Shown here piece after piece: positions 45,732 through 57,600 of a DNA stretch of 64,000 nt. Position 1 is the stretch's first letter; the number at the start of each line of letters is the position of its first letter. Under the pieces are notes generated by a model that was not told the origin of the DNA, did not search any database, and worked only from the letters and a program-made list of their open reading frames with translations. Origin of the DNA: Monocercomonoides exilis (Eukaryota; Preaxostyla; Oxymonadida; Polymastigidae); NCBI GenBank assembly GCA_001643675.2, contig LSRY02000023.1, positions 783,001-847,000 of the forward strand. The letters are read 5' to 3'. Both the position numbers and the translations under genes were made by a program.

Positions 45732-46588
45732 GATCTAACTTCGCCAATACTCAAATTCAAAGTTGATCCAAATTGTCCGCAATGAAAATGAAGCAACAAC
45801 CTGTTACAATAGAACACAGAGACGGCGATGGAAGTGAATTAGATCAAAATTTAACACTGGTCAAAGTGGAATATTTTAGTGTAAAATTTTCCAGGATTTA
45901 AGAATGAAATTTAGCATCCGGAATAGAAGAAAGTGCACAGCCGAAGATGTCGAACGGCAAGCTGCACATTGCGAAGAGATTGTATCAAGAACAGAAGCTA
46001 CAAAATTCTGTGAGATAATTATTGGAATTAGAGCCACATTGTGCAGCGAGACAATTGTCCAAACAGAAACTATAAAAAATCGAGAGATGTTTAAACAGAA
46101 TGAAGATATAATATTCTATAGGTTTTAAAAAAGAATACAACTACACATTATTTTGTTTATTTATTAGGAATAAGAACAACGTATTGAAGCAAGATATCGA
46201 TATATTAAGAAAGTACTTGATATCGCAAGAATTTTAAGAGATAGATCCACAAATTGCAGAGAGATTATTTTGGAGGAAGAATTTCCTATCTAATGAAATT
46301 TCGAAACAATATAATTAATATTCACAATATAGAAGAGATATATTCAAATAATGCTGTGGAATTCAAATTTATACAAAACCAACGAGAAACAAGAGAATAT
46401 TGATAGAATTTGTAAGGAAGAAGATCCGCGCATAGCCGCGAGATGTGAATTAATTCAGAAGTGATTATATAGCAATAATAATTTGATTTCAATTCGAATA
46501 TATATAATTAAAATGAGACAAAGCATTGTATCGAAATGCTTACAATGAACATAATCGTGTTTAATCGTTAGACTAAGATTGAAGAGAG

Positions 46589-46767
46589 AGAAGAGAGAGC
46601 CGCGCTATGCCGCGAGACAGAGAGAGAAGAGAGAGCCGCGCTTCGCCGCGAGACAGAGAGAGAAGAGAGAGCCGCGCTTCGCCGCGAGACAGAGAGAGAA
46701 GAGAGAGCCGCGCTTCGCCGCGAGACAGAGAGAGAAGAGAGAGCCGCGCTTTGCCGCGAGATTAAGA
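46589..46767 (+). repeat. 36-bp tandem repeats, copy B
   Basis: About five near-identical 36-bp units (GAGAGCCGCGCTTCGCCGCG then AGACAGAGAGAGAAGA). Open frames cross them in different phases in copies A and B, which argues that they are not protein-coding. Confidence 0.92.
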
Positions 46768-47340
46768 GAGGAGAGAGAGACCGCGTTCAATGCCAAGACC
46801 ATGAGAGGAGAGATAGCAGAGAACCGCGCTTCGCAGCGAGATGATAATAGAGATAGAAATCTCTGAAAATCGATTGGCTTTGCAAAGGAAATATTGACAA
46901 GCTATGTCACGACACAATATTAAACTGAAAGAGAGAAATATCATAAATTAAGAATTGGAAATGTTACGTTTCATTATAAGAGAAATTATCACATAAGGGA
47001 AACCGCTAAATATTACTGGACTGAGAGAAAAGAGAAATTTGTGGATTGTCGCGAGATAATAGTGGAGCAACAAAAAACTGATGATCGAAAAAGTTAATAT
47101 GAAGAGAGAACCGAGTTTGCTGTGAGAAAAGGAGAGAAAGAAATTGAGAGAAATGGCGATTTGATAATACTATAAGAAACAGTACATAATTACGAGATAT
47201 GTGCAGACATTGTAACCGCGAAACTTTTTGAGAAGACTGAAGAAGTGAAATCCGCAAAGAATCGCGAGGAGAATATTGAGCATGAGATCACGGTAGGCCG
47301 CGAGAGGAGGATACATAAGGAAGCCGCATAGTGCAGCGTA

Positions 47341-49211
47341 ATGAAAATTGAAGAAGATTCTGCATTTCTCAGCCAAAATGCTGATAGACGCACTCAGCCG
47401 GACTTAGAAAAAACCGGACTATGCACTGAGAGTGATAAGGTCGCAGAGATATTTCAGACAATCGCACCGAGAATACTAGATACAATTTTAGAACAGATTG
47501 TGCCGGTGCCCTGCGGAAGTACTTGGAGACTATCCTCCGTGAGAAGGAAGAAAGAGAGAGGAACACCAGAAGACGACATAGTGCTAGTCCACCCGTTCCT
47601 GAGAAACATTGGACGGACCCTGAAAGAGAAGATGAAGGAAGCCCAGAGGGAACTAACGATTCTGATTCTGCCAGCCTGGCGGGGGCAGACCTGGACCGCG
47701 CTACTGCAGCCTGGGCATTCGATAAAGACCCTGGGGACCTTTCAGGAGTGCATGATACCGGGAGCGAAGATGAGAAGAGAAGGCCGGAAATTACCCCCAG
47801 GAGAGGTTATAAGCGTTGTACTGGAGAAGAGAATGTTCAAGGAAGAGACCTCTTCTTAACAGGGGGAGAACACGTTGGAGCAAAAGAGATAGCAGCAGCA
47901 ATACTTAGAAATCAAAAGAGCGAAAGAGATACGTGGAGAGCGCTGCGAAGATTCAAGCAGTTCCTAGATAGAGAGAGCATGGATGACACTGACCCCCTCA
48001 CAAACAAAGATGCAAAGTGGATTATGGCAGAATTTATTGAAACTTTATATAATACAAATGTTTCAAGGGGAGAGATTGATGGAGCTGAACGAAAAGAATG
48101 ATAGTCTATTAATTTTTTCAAAGAGACGAAGGTTGAAGTGAAAGACATAGAAATATTTCTAAAAACCTATGTGTGGGAGAAACAAAGAAGAGGCAAACGA
48201 TACAAATCGACGTGGGACTTGACAATCATCACGAAATGGGTTGAAGCCACTCACGATATGAAAGACCCACAGACCCTCCAAAGGAGGGCTATCATCCTGA
48301 CCATGATATTTGGTGCGTTAAGGCCAGCAGAGCTGGAGAGGATGAGAAGAGAGACAACGATACTTAAAGAGGATTTAGTCCAGATACAAGTACGAACGAA
48401 AACATCAGGGGGAGAGACTGCAAAGGTTATTATAAATAAGCATCCAAACCCACGTATCGATGCGGTTGTAGCGCTCCAACGCTGGATGGATTATACGAAG
48501 ACAACCTTTAGAGACGAACATGTGTGGTTCGATCTCAGGGGGAGGCAACCTGCAAACTTGCAGAGGATTAAAGAAGAATTAGTGGCTGTCCTGAGAGAGA
48601 ACGGAATACCCGACACATTTACCGCGTACTCGATAAGACACGCTGTGATAACACATTTGGCAAGACAACAAGCTGCAGATTGGAAAGCAATCAATGCGTA
48701 CGCGAGATGGGCGCCAGGCTCTAGAGAAGCCCAGGAGTATTACACCGTGTTACCAGTTCAGGACACGAGATGGATCCTGGAGACAATCGACGGCCCAGTA
48801 CCCCTGGCAGAGAAGGGAGGAAAGTCGGAGAAGGACAGCAAAAGAAAAGAAATTTCAAATAAGAATACAGAATCTGAAACAAAGGAGTATCCTGAAGAAA
48901 CATCACAATCTGGGGGAGAAGCGGAGACGAGCAAGAGAAAGAATTCGAAGAGACGAGGGTCGACTCGAGAGAAGAGTTCGCATCATGAGGACGATATAAC
49001 ACAACCCACCAGGGGTGATGAGACACCTTCCATAATTCCCCGCAGCATCATGGAGCTGGCGGAGGGCAGACAACCTGCCTTGCAGAAGAAACTCGAGACC
49101 GATCGGAGGAAACGCGGAGAGAGAAGCATAGGACAAATTGTCATGTCCGCTCAGGTACAGAAGACCCGATCGAGAACCCCCCGAAGACAGCGCAAGAAGG
49201 GGAGGGAGTAG
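47341..49211 (+). pseudogene. Tyrosine recombinase of the DIRS-like element (nearly intact)
   Basis: The best copy. The N-terminal part 47341-47520 is in one frame and shifts by one near 47520. The long frame then runs 47523-49211, with only two adjacent stops (TGA TAG at 48099-48104) where copy A has sense codons. A core-binding helical domain (RRFKQFLDRESMDDTDPL) precedes the catalytic domain. Catalytic residues, numbered from codon 48138: Arg62 (GALRPAEL), Lys88 (TKTSGGE), Arg167-His168 (YSIRHAVITH), Trp191 (ARWAPGS) and Tyr201/202 (QEYY). A basic 150-aa tail follows. It would catalyse integration of a circular DNA form. With a frameshift and two stops this copy should be inactive unless recoded. 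Confidence 0.85.
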
Positions 49212-49321
49212 GGATAGAGGCCGCACCTTCATCCGCAGTCCCTCTGTTCATCCGCCGCACGACAAGGTGCTAGGCAGGAGGGTTTAAGATCAGAGGAGAG
49301 AAGAGAACGAGGGATTTCAAA

Positions 49322-49418
49322 ACTCATTATTGAGGAGCAAACCTGCTCCTTGCGTTCGGATATTCGCTCTATTGCGAATTGATAGAACGCAGTGAGACAG
49401 GATTTGCTCCGAAATAAT
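49322..49418 (+). repeat. Internal complementary region (ICR), copy B
   Basis: The same two-part structure as in copy A. It reads GAGACAGG where copy A reads GAGCAGG, and the right terminus of copy B has the same extra base. Confidence 0.85.
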
Positions 49419-49729
49419 ACTAACGCTGATGGAGAGACTCAGAGCGGCTGGGTGCGAGATGAGAGAGAAACATATGGTGAAGAATAGGACGAGGAAAAAG
49501 TGGCGAGATAGCAGAGGAGATAGGAAAAGAGAATCCGTCCAGGGATATTAAGCACACCCAGAACCTGTATTTACAAACAGGAAGGCTAGTGAGACCGTTA
49601 AGAAGAACCTTACTCCTTTAATTCATTACAAGAAAGTGCAAAGAAAAGAGTCAGACTGGTCCATACAGCGTGCGGCGAGCGGATTTGCTCTGCTGGATCA
49701 GTTGAAGAGCGGGAGGCAGAGCAGAGTGC

Positions 49730-49920
49730 ACGCAGTTTTCTTTTCCACGCCTCGTGAAAGCGAGAGTGGTTTTTCTTTCTGCTCCGTTTTTAATTTTCGC
49801 CTCACCGGATCCCTGCACAGCCTGCAGGAGAAAGCTCCGAGGGGCAATGTCCCCTGCCCTCTGGTCTTCGTGACCAAGGCAAAAAGGCGAAGTCGGTGGT
49901 GAAGTGAAGCGGACAATTCA
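49730..49920 (+). other. GC-rich hairpin block near the right end of copy B
   Basis: A conserved non-coding block, also at 44385-44580 in copy A, with several short perfect stems: CTGCA..TGCAG, GGGG..CCCC and TGGTC-TTCG-type loops. The stems survive base and loop-length changes between copies. It may act as a structured RNA or protein-binding region. The function is unknown. Confidence 0.5.
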
Positions 49921-50009
49921 AAATACACTTATTTTTGTCTAAATGTTTTTGTCTATATTTTCATCTCGCCCTTTTTCCCACGTCATTTTGGGAGGGCGAA
50001 GTTTTCACT

Positions 50010-50079
50010 AAAACCGCCCATAATTCGTGACAAATACTCATTATTTCGGAGCAAATCCTGTCTCACTGCGTTCTATCAA
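50010..50079 (+). repeat. Right inverted terminal repeat, copy B
   Basis: AAAACCGCCCATAATTCGTG .. CCTGTCTCACTGCGTTCTAT then CAA. It contains the copy-B-specific extra base. Confidence 0.85.
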
Positions 50080-50345
50080 AATTTCGTCGTCGGGAATGTC
50101 TTTCCCAGCATCCACATCAAAACAGAAAATAATATTTCAAGTCATGCCGTTAATGTCGATTCACCGACTTCTCATTTCGTGAAGAAATATTTGAAAAATA
50201 CAAATAATACTCACAAAATAGCCATTATTATTTTTTGTTGATTCATTCCTTTCCGAAAATGTCAAAGCGAATGAGGAAGGGGTGAACGCACGTATTTTCA
50301 TTGCAATTCTTATTTTTATTTTTGACAATTTTCTCCTCTCCAAAC

Positions 50346-51813
50346 ATGTTCTCGTTCAACGTGAACGTCCAAATGGTGCAGTTTTCAGAATACAAAGCTC
50401 GTCAGAAAATGCAGGCGAAAGATGGCACTCAAAAATTAATGAGTTTGCATTCATTGCTGCATTCGAATTCTTGCTGATTGCATTTCTGTTTTTATGATTT
50501 TTATGATTATTTTTGTTCAGGGTTGTTTTCTGAAGTTGAACGGAGCAATGAGGAAGAGCAAAAAGCGAAAATTGAAGAAATGAATGGGGTGATGGAAGAG
50601 ATGAGCAACGAGGAATTCTATTCCGTCTTCTCAGAAGGCATGTTTCAACAACATCAACAAAGTGATGAAAAGAAAGAGAATAAACGTTGAGAATGCGTGT
50701 TTGCAGCTGCTGAAGCACATTGGGCATTTCAAAGTGCTGAAATGTGTGTTGATCCATGACTTTGCAGAATGCACTTTGAATGGAAGACTTGAAACGATGA
50801 TATCTGAAGAAGAAGAGAAGAAAGAAGAAAAAGACGAAAGGCTTCTTGTTGATGCTTGCGAAAGCTATCTTTTGCTGAACGACAGATTCAATACGTATTT
50901 GGTGTTGATTTGTGTGCCATGTCTTCTGAAGGCTGCATCGAACAAGGAGGAGAGCGAGGAGGCGCAAAAAGAGGTGGAAATGGCATTGTTGGCTTTGAGC
51001 AATATTCACGAAAGATTTGTTTGAGAACCGCCATTTTTATTTATTTATTTATTTTTATTTATTTTTATATTTTTCAAAGGAAATTCCAGAAGAATTGTTC
51101 TTCGACGAGATCAAAGAAATTGTGGAATACCATCATGAGCACCACAACCTCACTCATCTTGCGTATGTTTCAGCTTGGAAATTTGAGATGCGCAGATTGC
51201 GTTTCAATGAAAATTTGTACGACGCTGTTGCGAATGAACGGCATTTTGCGAAAGCGACAGGGAGAGAGCTGGAAGAGCTGGCAAAATGTGTGGATTGGCA
51301 GGCAAAAAGGAGAAAAAGGAAAGAGAAGAAGACTTTCTTTTGATGAGATGGCTTGAAGCGTTTGGGGATTTCTTTGGGAAATGCAAATTGTGGAATGAAG
51401 AGTATTGTGGGGTATTGGGGGGCATTGCTGAGATATTCCGAGTTGGAAGGGAGAAATACCGAGAAATTGGGGGACAATGCATTTGTGTATTTGGATGTGC
51501 AGCGAGGAACAGAAAATTTGAAGTTGATATGTTGATGAAAGGCGGAGCTTTTGATATCATTTTGGAGGAGATTCAGGGGCTGACGTTGGATGACTATTTT
51601 TTGGAGAGCTGTATGAAATGCCTTTTGGACATTTCGAGGCGGTTGAAATTGAAGGATGATGATGAAGCATTGGAAGTGAAAAGAAAGGCAACGAAAAGGA
51701 AGGTTTTTGAAAAGCTGGAAGAAGAAGGATACGAAGATATCATCGCATGCTTTCATAAAAGGTTGGATTATCTGAACAGAAAGTATTTCAAAGAATTATC
51801 GTTGAATGTTTAA
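50346..51813 (+). pseudogene. Oxymonad-type alpha-helical family protein, two frameshifts
   Basis: It belongs to a large Monocercomonoides family that I recall by its conserved blocks, here KIEEMNGVMEEM, LLVDACESYLLL, EVEMALLALSNI, EYHHEHHNLTHLAY, ELEELAKCVDW and EEEGYEDIIACFHK. The function of the family is unknown; it is all-helical and may be armadillo-like. Exon 1 is 50346-50442 (start ATG 50346, or 50373). Intron 1 is 50443-50520 (GTTTGC..TTCAG). Exon 2 is 50521-51018, with an extra base near 50646. Intron 2 is 51019-51079 (GTTTGA..CAAAG). Exon 3 is 51080-51813, with a compensating shift near 51300 in an A/G-rich run. Either this is a young pseudogene or the two shifts are sequencing errors. 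The rest of the frame is well conserved. Confidence 0.7.
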
Positions 51814-52309
51814 GATTATTTTGTGAATTTTTGAGGAAACACCTTGAATTTTGTGACTCATATTAATTCTTTTTCTTTTTCTTTTTCTTTTTTCGCATTT
51901 CACAAAATTGAAAACAATCCATCGTTTGATTTTTAATGAAATCTGATTAATATCAAACGAATCACTTTGAAAAATTAAATGTAAACAATATTACATACTC
52001 AAAAAGAGAAAAAAGTTGAAGCGTGTAAGATACAAAAGTTAAAACATTATAACAACTAAACACTCAGCTAGAAGGAATGTTCATTTTCTGTTCGCATAAA
52101 ATTAGTGATATTTGGAGCATTGAAACAATGGATAAAAAGTGATCATTTTTTTTACAAGAAAATATATAGAATTGGTAAAAAAAAAGGTAAATAACACTTT
52201 CAATTCCAACGAACAAAACATACAAAAAATCTTTAGAAATTTTGCATCGAGGTTAAAAAGATTCAAAATCGGATTTATGGAGATTTGAAGAATTTTCGTT
52301 GATCTTTGA
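51814..52309. other. Convergent intergenic region
   Basis: 496 bp between convergent genes. It holds a TTTTTC repeat at about 51868-51892 and otherwise plain AT-rich DNA. I see no gene. Confidence 0.4.
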
Positions 52310-53965
52310 TCAAACATCCAAAATCTCATCCTCTTTCCCTCCATACGCCTGCCGATTTTGTTTTATAAGAGGAGCCCTCTCTTCATTACTTGCGACTTCA
52401 CTCTCAATGTCTTCCAACGATTTTTGCTTTGTTTCAGGCACAGCCGCAACCACAAATGCCACCATGCCCAGACAGAAAACACACAGCACAGTAAACACCC
52501 ACCTCGAGCCAATAGCCTCCACAAGTGGCAAATAGCTGAACACAATAGCCACATTCGCCAGCCAGTTAAACACAGAAATGACAGACATCGCAGTGCCTCT
52601 GTACTGCTGCGGGTACAACTCGGATGTCAGAACATAAAAAACAGGCCCAGGGCCTATTTCAAATCCAAGAACAAACAAGGCAATTCCACAGGTGGCGATA
52701 GTGTATGGTGCAAATGAAGGTATAAATCCGTTTATCACGTAGGAAAGAACAATCACAAAAAGACCCACAGCCATAGAGCCAAATCCAGCTATCAGAAGAG
52801 GGACTCTGCCAAGAAAATCAACCTTTTAATACAAAGTCATAATCGAAGGCATTAATTAGAAAAAACATCACATTATTCTTTATTAAAACACAAACCAATA
52901 AAACAGAAATTAAAGTTGACAAAAAGTTCCATAATCCAACAAGAATTGTTGCTCCAAGCTTTTGTTGAGTTGATTCGAGGCCACTGTGCCCCAGCATGCT
53001 TGGAGAAAACATCATCACGCAATTTATACCAGTCAGTTGAGTGAAAGAAGCCAACACAAGTCCAACAATTACCGCTCTCTTCGAAGAAAATAGAGCTCTG
53101 CACACATGCGATATGTGGATCCCTTTCTTCAAATGTGGCGCTTCTGCTTTGTAAGCAGCTTGCTTTTCTTTCCATCTCCCGGATTCTGGCAAAATAAAAA
53201 TTATTATAACGAGTGCAAGAGGGAAAAATCCTGTTGATCCAAATTCATATCTTTTTGAACATAAAAAAAAAAAAAAATAAATAAATAAATAAAAAATAAA
53301 AAAAATAAAATAAAAAAATAAAAAATGCATATATTTTTTGTCTTTATAAATATATTTGAATACCTCCATCCAAAATTCACGTTGTTGCAAAAATAATTTA
53401 TACCATAAGCAATTATTGTTGAAAAAATCAGTGACACCTGATATAATGAAACAATTCTTCCTCGTCGCTTTGCTGGAGATTGCTCTGAAATATAAACTGG
53501 AGCTACAACACTTATCACTCCAATTCCAAGTCCTGATATTGCTCTGAATGTCAACAATGATGCGACATGAGATTGAACAGCTAGAATGATTGCACAAATA
53601 ATAATAAGAATAGCTGAAGCTGCAATCATCTTTTTGGGTCCAAGCTTATCTGATAAGAATCCTCCGAGCATGCACCTGAAGTTAAAGTTAAAATCAATAA
53701 AACACTAAATTTATGAAAGATAAAACCCAAATGTCGCTCCAATGTTAATTGATGCTGAAATAAAACCTTGCAATGCACTACTCATTGATTTGTAAGGCTC
53801 TTCTGAAATGATTAAAATAAGCATGCATTTTAAACTGAAAAATATATTTTTTTGTATAAGTTGGAAAATACCTTCAATAATTCCAGATGTTATTGTTTGC
53901 GCAAATCCATGAGTTGCCCCTCCAAAAATTGCAACAAGTATTGCAGCTATCTGATTTTCTGGCAT
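52310..53965 (-). CDS. Sugar-porter-type MFS transporter, 5 exons
   Basis: A 12-TM facilitator of the SLC2/sugar porter family, probably in the plasma membrane for hexose or polyol uptake. My model on the minus strand is exons 53872-53965, 53727-53802, 53364-53675, 52896-53250 and 52310-52822, all in frame, giving 449 aa. The introns are 69, 50, 113 and 73 bp, with donors GTATTT, GTTTTA, GTATTC and GTTTGT. Family signatures: GGFLSDKLGPKK after TM2, PVYISEQSPAKRRGR, PESGRW (PESPRW with Pro to Gly), QLTGINCVMMFSP, VDFLGR, GPGPVFYVLTSELYPQQYRG..NW and PETKQKSLEDIE. The cytoplasmic tail is short. The substrate cannot be read from the sequence. Confidence 0.9.
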
Positions 53966-54601
53966 TACTCACAATAATTATTAACAAAATAAAATGTTTA
54001 CAATTTAAAAAAATTAAATATAGATAATTGATCAATTCATTTGAATTGAAGAAAACAGAATTGCAGACTCAATGTCTTATTCGAAACACCTCATCCTTTT
54101 GACCCAAAAATGAATGAAGTCTGTTTTTGATTTATTCTTTAAAACAAATAAGATATCTTTTTGATATTCTTCATCGAAAAATAAAAAAACCAAAAAATAA
54201 CTTTCTCCAAAATAACTTTTAACATTATTTTCGAAAAATAAATTATGTTGTTTTGAATAGTTTTTTGACTTTCAACATAATGTTTTCAAATTTTATTATG
54301 GACAAATGTTTCATGAATATTATTCAAAATATAACTTTAATCAACGGATATTTTTAAAAATTTTTCGATACATTAATAAGATTTATTATTTTACATATCA
54401 TAGCTTTATATGACTGTTTGCATGCAATTATTAAAAGCCTCATTTGTTCTTTTTATAAAAGGATAATTTTCAGTCACAGTCAAAAGAAAAGGGGAAATCT
54501 CCATTTTCAGTCGATTTACCATTTGAAATATACAATGTATAAAATATTGACATTTTTATTAAATTTTTATTAAAAATACCTTTTTCTAAATTATAAATTA
54601 G
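53966..54601. other. Divergent intergenic region
   Basis: 636 bp of very AT-rich DNA between the transporter and the coiled-coil gene. It should contain both promoters and the unresolved first exon of the coiled-coil gene. A possible exon end lies near 54535 (ATACAAT/GTATAA). No other feature is visible. Confidence 0.35.
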
Positions 54602-57600
54602 GCACTAAAAATCCCCCAATCATTGGATATATTGCCAAAAGACGAATTGAAAAAGTTAACTGAAAAGCAAGTTTTTGAACTTCAGGAAAATATCATCCAA
54701 AAATGTTTGAATATCAAACGAAATTTGGAAAAACGCTTTGCGGTTAGAAAGAGATTTCTTTCGTTCAATGAACTTTACAAACTTTGTTCTCAGGAACAAG
54801 AAGCAAAATTAAATGCCCGAGGGATTTTCGATTCAGCCACTAATCAGGCTCGAGCCAGAAGCCTTTTTTACGTGAAACTTAAGAGAGCGTATGCTGTATT
54901 CAAAAAAAGTTGAATGCTAAAAGTTCTTTTTCATAGTCTTAATTTTGATCACATTATCAACAGTGTGATTAAAGAAATGTCGCATGATGATAAAGTTGGA
55001 ACAGTTCAGAAGACTGTTGCCGAAGAAGAAATGAAGAAAGCAATGAGTAAAATTGGAAAAATGAAGAGTGATCCTGTCAGTGATACGATTGCTTCAAGAG
55101 CAAGGTCTCTTGAACACTATAGAAGTGTGCTTGACAATAAGTAGCTTATTTTTTTTTTAATTTTCATTCATTCAATTTCGACACAACTAATGCAATAAAT
55201 AACACTGAAATCATTTCCTTCACTATCACCAGAGGTTATCTCCTCAAAGGGAATTGAAGAGTCTCTGAAATACACTGACTTCGGAAAGGGTTCTGCTGCT
55301 GTGCGCGCAAAGACGGAAAGCATCATTCAAACCAGACCGCGTGGCTGGCTTGGCTCACTGGGAGACAAAGTGCTGGAGGAAGTGGAAGAGGAAGAGGCAG
55401 AAAGGAAGAAAGCAGAAGAAGACAAGAAAAGGAAAGCGGAGGAGATGATTCTTCTCGGACTGTCACCGTCAAAGCAGGCGATTGGATTGTCTTCTTCTCT
55501 TCCACCTTCTTCTCCTCCTTCTCCTTCAATCTCCATACCGCTTTCACCAGGGCTCGAGCTTTCCTCCTCTGCATACCCTCCGCTTCTCTACTCTGACCCG
55601 CCTTCCTTTGCCCAGCGCGGAGGAACGAATCTCCGCTCGCAGAAGTCCTTCAAAGCACTCAGCAAGTCAACAGAGCCGATCAAAAGGAGCGCCCTGCCAC
55701 TTCTGGACACAGACAACCCATCGCACAAAGTCGGTTTCCATTCAGTTTTGCTCAACATCGACGCCACACGCCACTCTGACCCGTGGCGCATGTCGCTGGA
55801 CGAGGTGAAGATGCTCTACGGAGCGAGAAGGAGGAGCACACATGGATTCGGAGGAGGAGGAGGAGGTGGTGGTGGTGGTGGAGGAGGAGAAGGAGGAATA
55901 GGAGGAAGCAACTACAGCAGCAATAGCTTGGGCTATTCAGGCAATGGCGACGAAGACGACGAGCAGTCCGAGAAGAAACGGATCCAGCGCGTGATGACTG
56001 CTGCCATCCTCTCAAAGACCATTGCACCTGTTTATGCCTCGACCCAGGCAGCTCAGTCAGTCATGCTGCAGAACTTGAACAAAGTGCCACGATACAGGCG
56101 CTCTGACTCCATTTCCAGCGTCGCGTCGCCGAAGGGCCTGCCGAACTGCGCCTCATCGATGTCTCTTCTGCAGCCCTCCTCGTCCACTTTCACATTCGCC
56201 TCGAACTACTCCTTTGCTGCTGGCAACGACCCGCACCGCCTCTCCACGCTTTCCTTTGACCACAGAAACAGCTCTGCCACGCAGCTGAGGTCGATCAGCG
56301 AAAGCGAGAGAGACTCATTCTCAGTTGCGAGAAGCGAAGATGAGTACTCACAGACCTCGTCGATCTACCAGAGCCACATACGGTTTGGTGAGGAAAAGCC
56401 CAGGCACAGTTTTTACCTGCCGACATTCACCAGAGAGCGGTCTGTTTCGGCGATGAGCACGTTTGGCCGTTCGAGCACAAGAAGAACGAATGGAGAGAAT
56501 AAAATGAGCTCAAATTCCTTTGCGCCTTATTCTGCTCGAATGAGGCAGAACAGCAATTCGCAGGCACATTCGGAGGGTGAAGGAGGAGAACTGACTGGGC
56601 AGTCGTCTGTGTTTGCGAACAGAAGGGAGATGATGGAAAGAGCGAGGCACTACATGGAGGAGAGGGCGAAGGAGTCTGGATACGGTGATATGGAAGTGGT
56701 GGATGACGAAAAGGAGGAGGAAGATTATGACGAAGAAGGAGAAGGAGAAGGAGAAGGAGATGGTGAAGGAGAAGGTGAAAATGGAGGAGAAGGAGAAGGG
56801 AAAGAAACAGTAGAGGAGGAGGTTGTGGAAGCAGGTGAAGACTTCCGACTTCTCAAAGACGATTCGACTGCAAAACTATTTGACGGACTCAATATCAACT
56901 CTGATGCTCATAATGCAGCAAATAATTCTTCATCTCATCCTTCTTCTTCTTCTGCAGCTGCTTCTGCTTCTGTTACTCCTTTCGCTGATGCTAACGTACC
57001 ACCCAAAGTGAAAGTGCTGAAGCGATTTTCGTCCGCGATGAATCTCGTGAGCAGCTTGGACACCGACCGCAGCTCCGTCACGCACTTCTCGAACGGCACG
57101 CCGCACCGCAACAGCTTCTCTTCGATTGCGCTGATGTCGCCTAGTCTGTCACAGAGCATGTCACACAGCCCGTCTTCTCCTGTATGGCACGGGATGAGCA
57201 TCGGCGGAGCAACAGCAGCAGCGATGCCGCCTACGCCGCAGACTCCCCACACACCTGCTGCCTCTTCGCTGAGGAGGTTGTCGTCGCAGAGGACGAATGC
57301 GTCTCACACGCCGACTCCGAAGAGGAAAGCGAAGACGAAGTTTGAGAGGAACTTGCAAAGAGCGCTGAGGAAGTCAATGGAGTCGGAGATGGAGGCGGTG
57401 TGGCTGAGGGTGATTGCGGGGAAAGAGAGGGAGGGAGATATTAAAAGACTGCAGGAGTTGGAGAAGAAGACGGGAAAAGTGTTTGATGGGATGGAGCTTG
57501 TGTCGGCTGTTGTGGAAGGCGGAAGGAAAAGCACGCTTTCATCACACAGTTCGACTTCCAGTGCTTCTTTGGCGTCTTCTGGAAACCGAAAATCTTCTCT

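Larger units (their letters stand above)
45645..50079 (+). mobile_element. DIRS-like tyrosine-recombinase element, copy B (4.4 kb)
   Basis: The same family and orientation as copy A, with the more complete recombinase. The left repeat starts CAATTCGCAATAGAGCG at 45645, the right repeat ends TTCTATCAA at 50079 and the ICR is at 49322-49418. Long blocks are almost identical to copy A by eye (for example 46905-47380 versus 41710-42200, and 49730-49990 versus 44385-44650). The element is GC-richer than its surroundings and again has no visible reverse transcriptase. It carries CAA at both edges. Confidence 0.82.

Noticed and set aside
39734-50079. Calling the YR elements Cryptons
   Set aside because: Cryptons lack inverted termini and an internal complementary region; both are present here.
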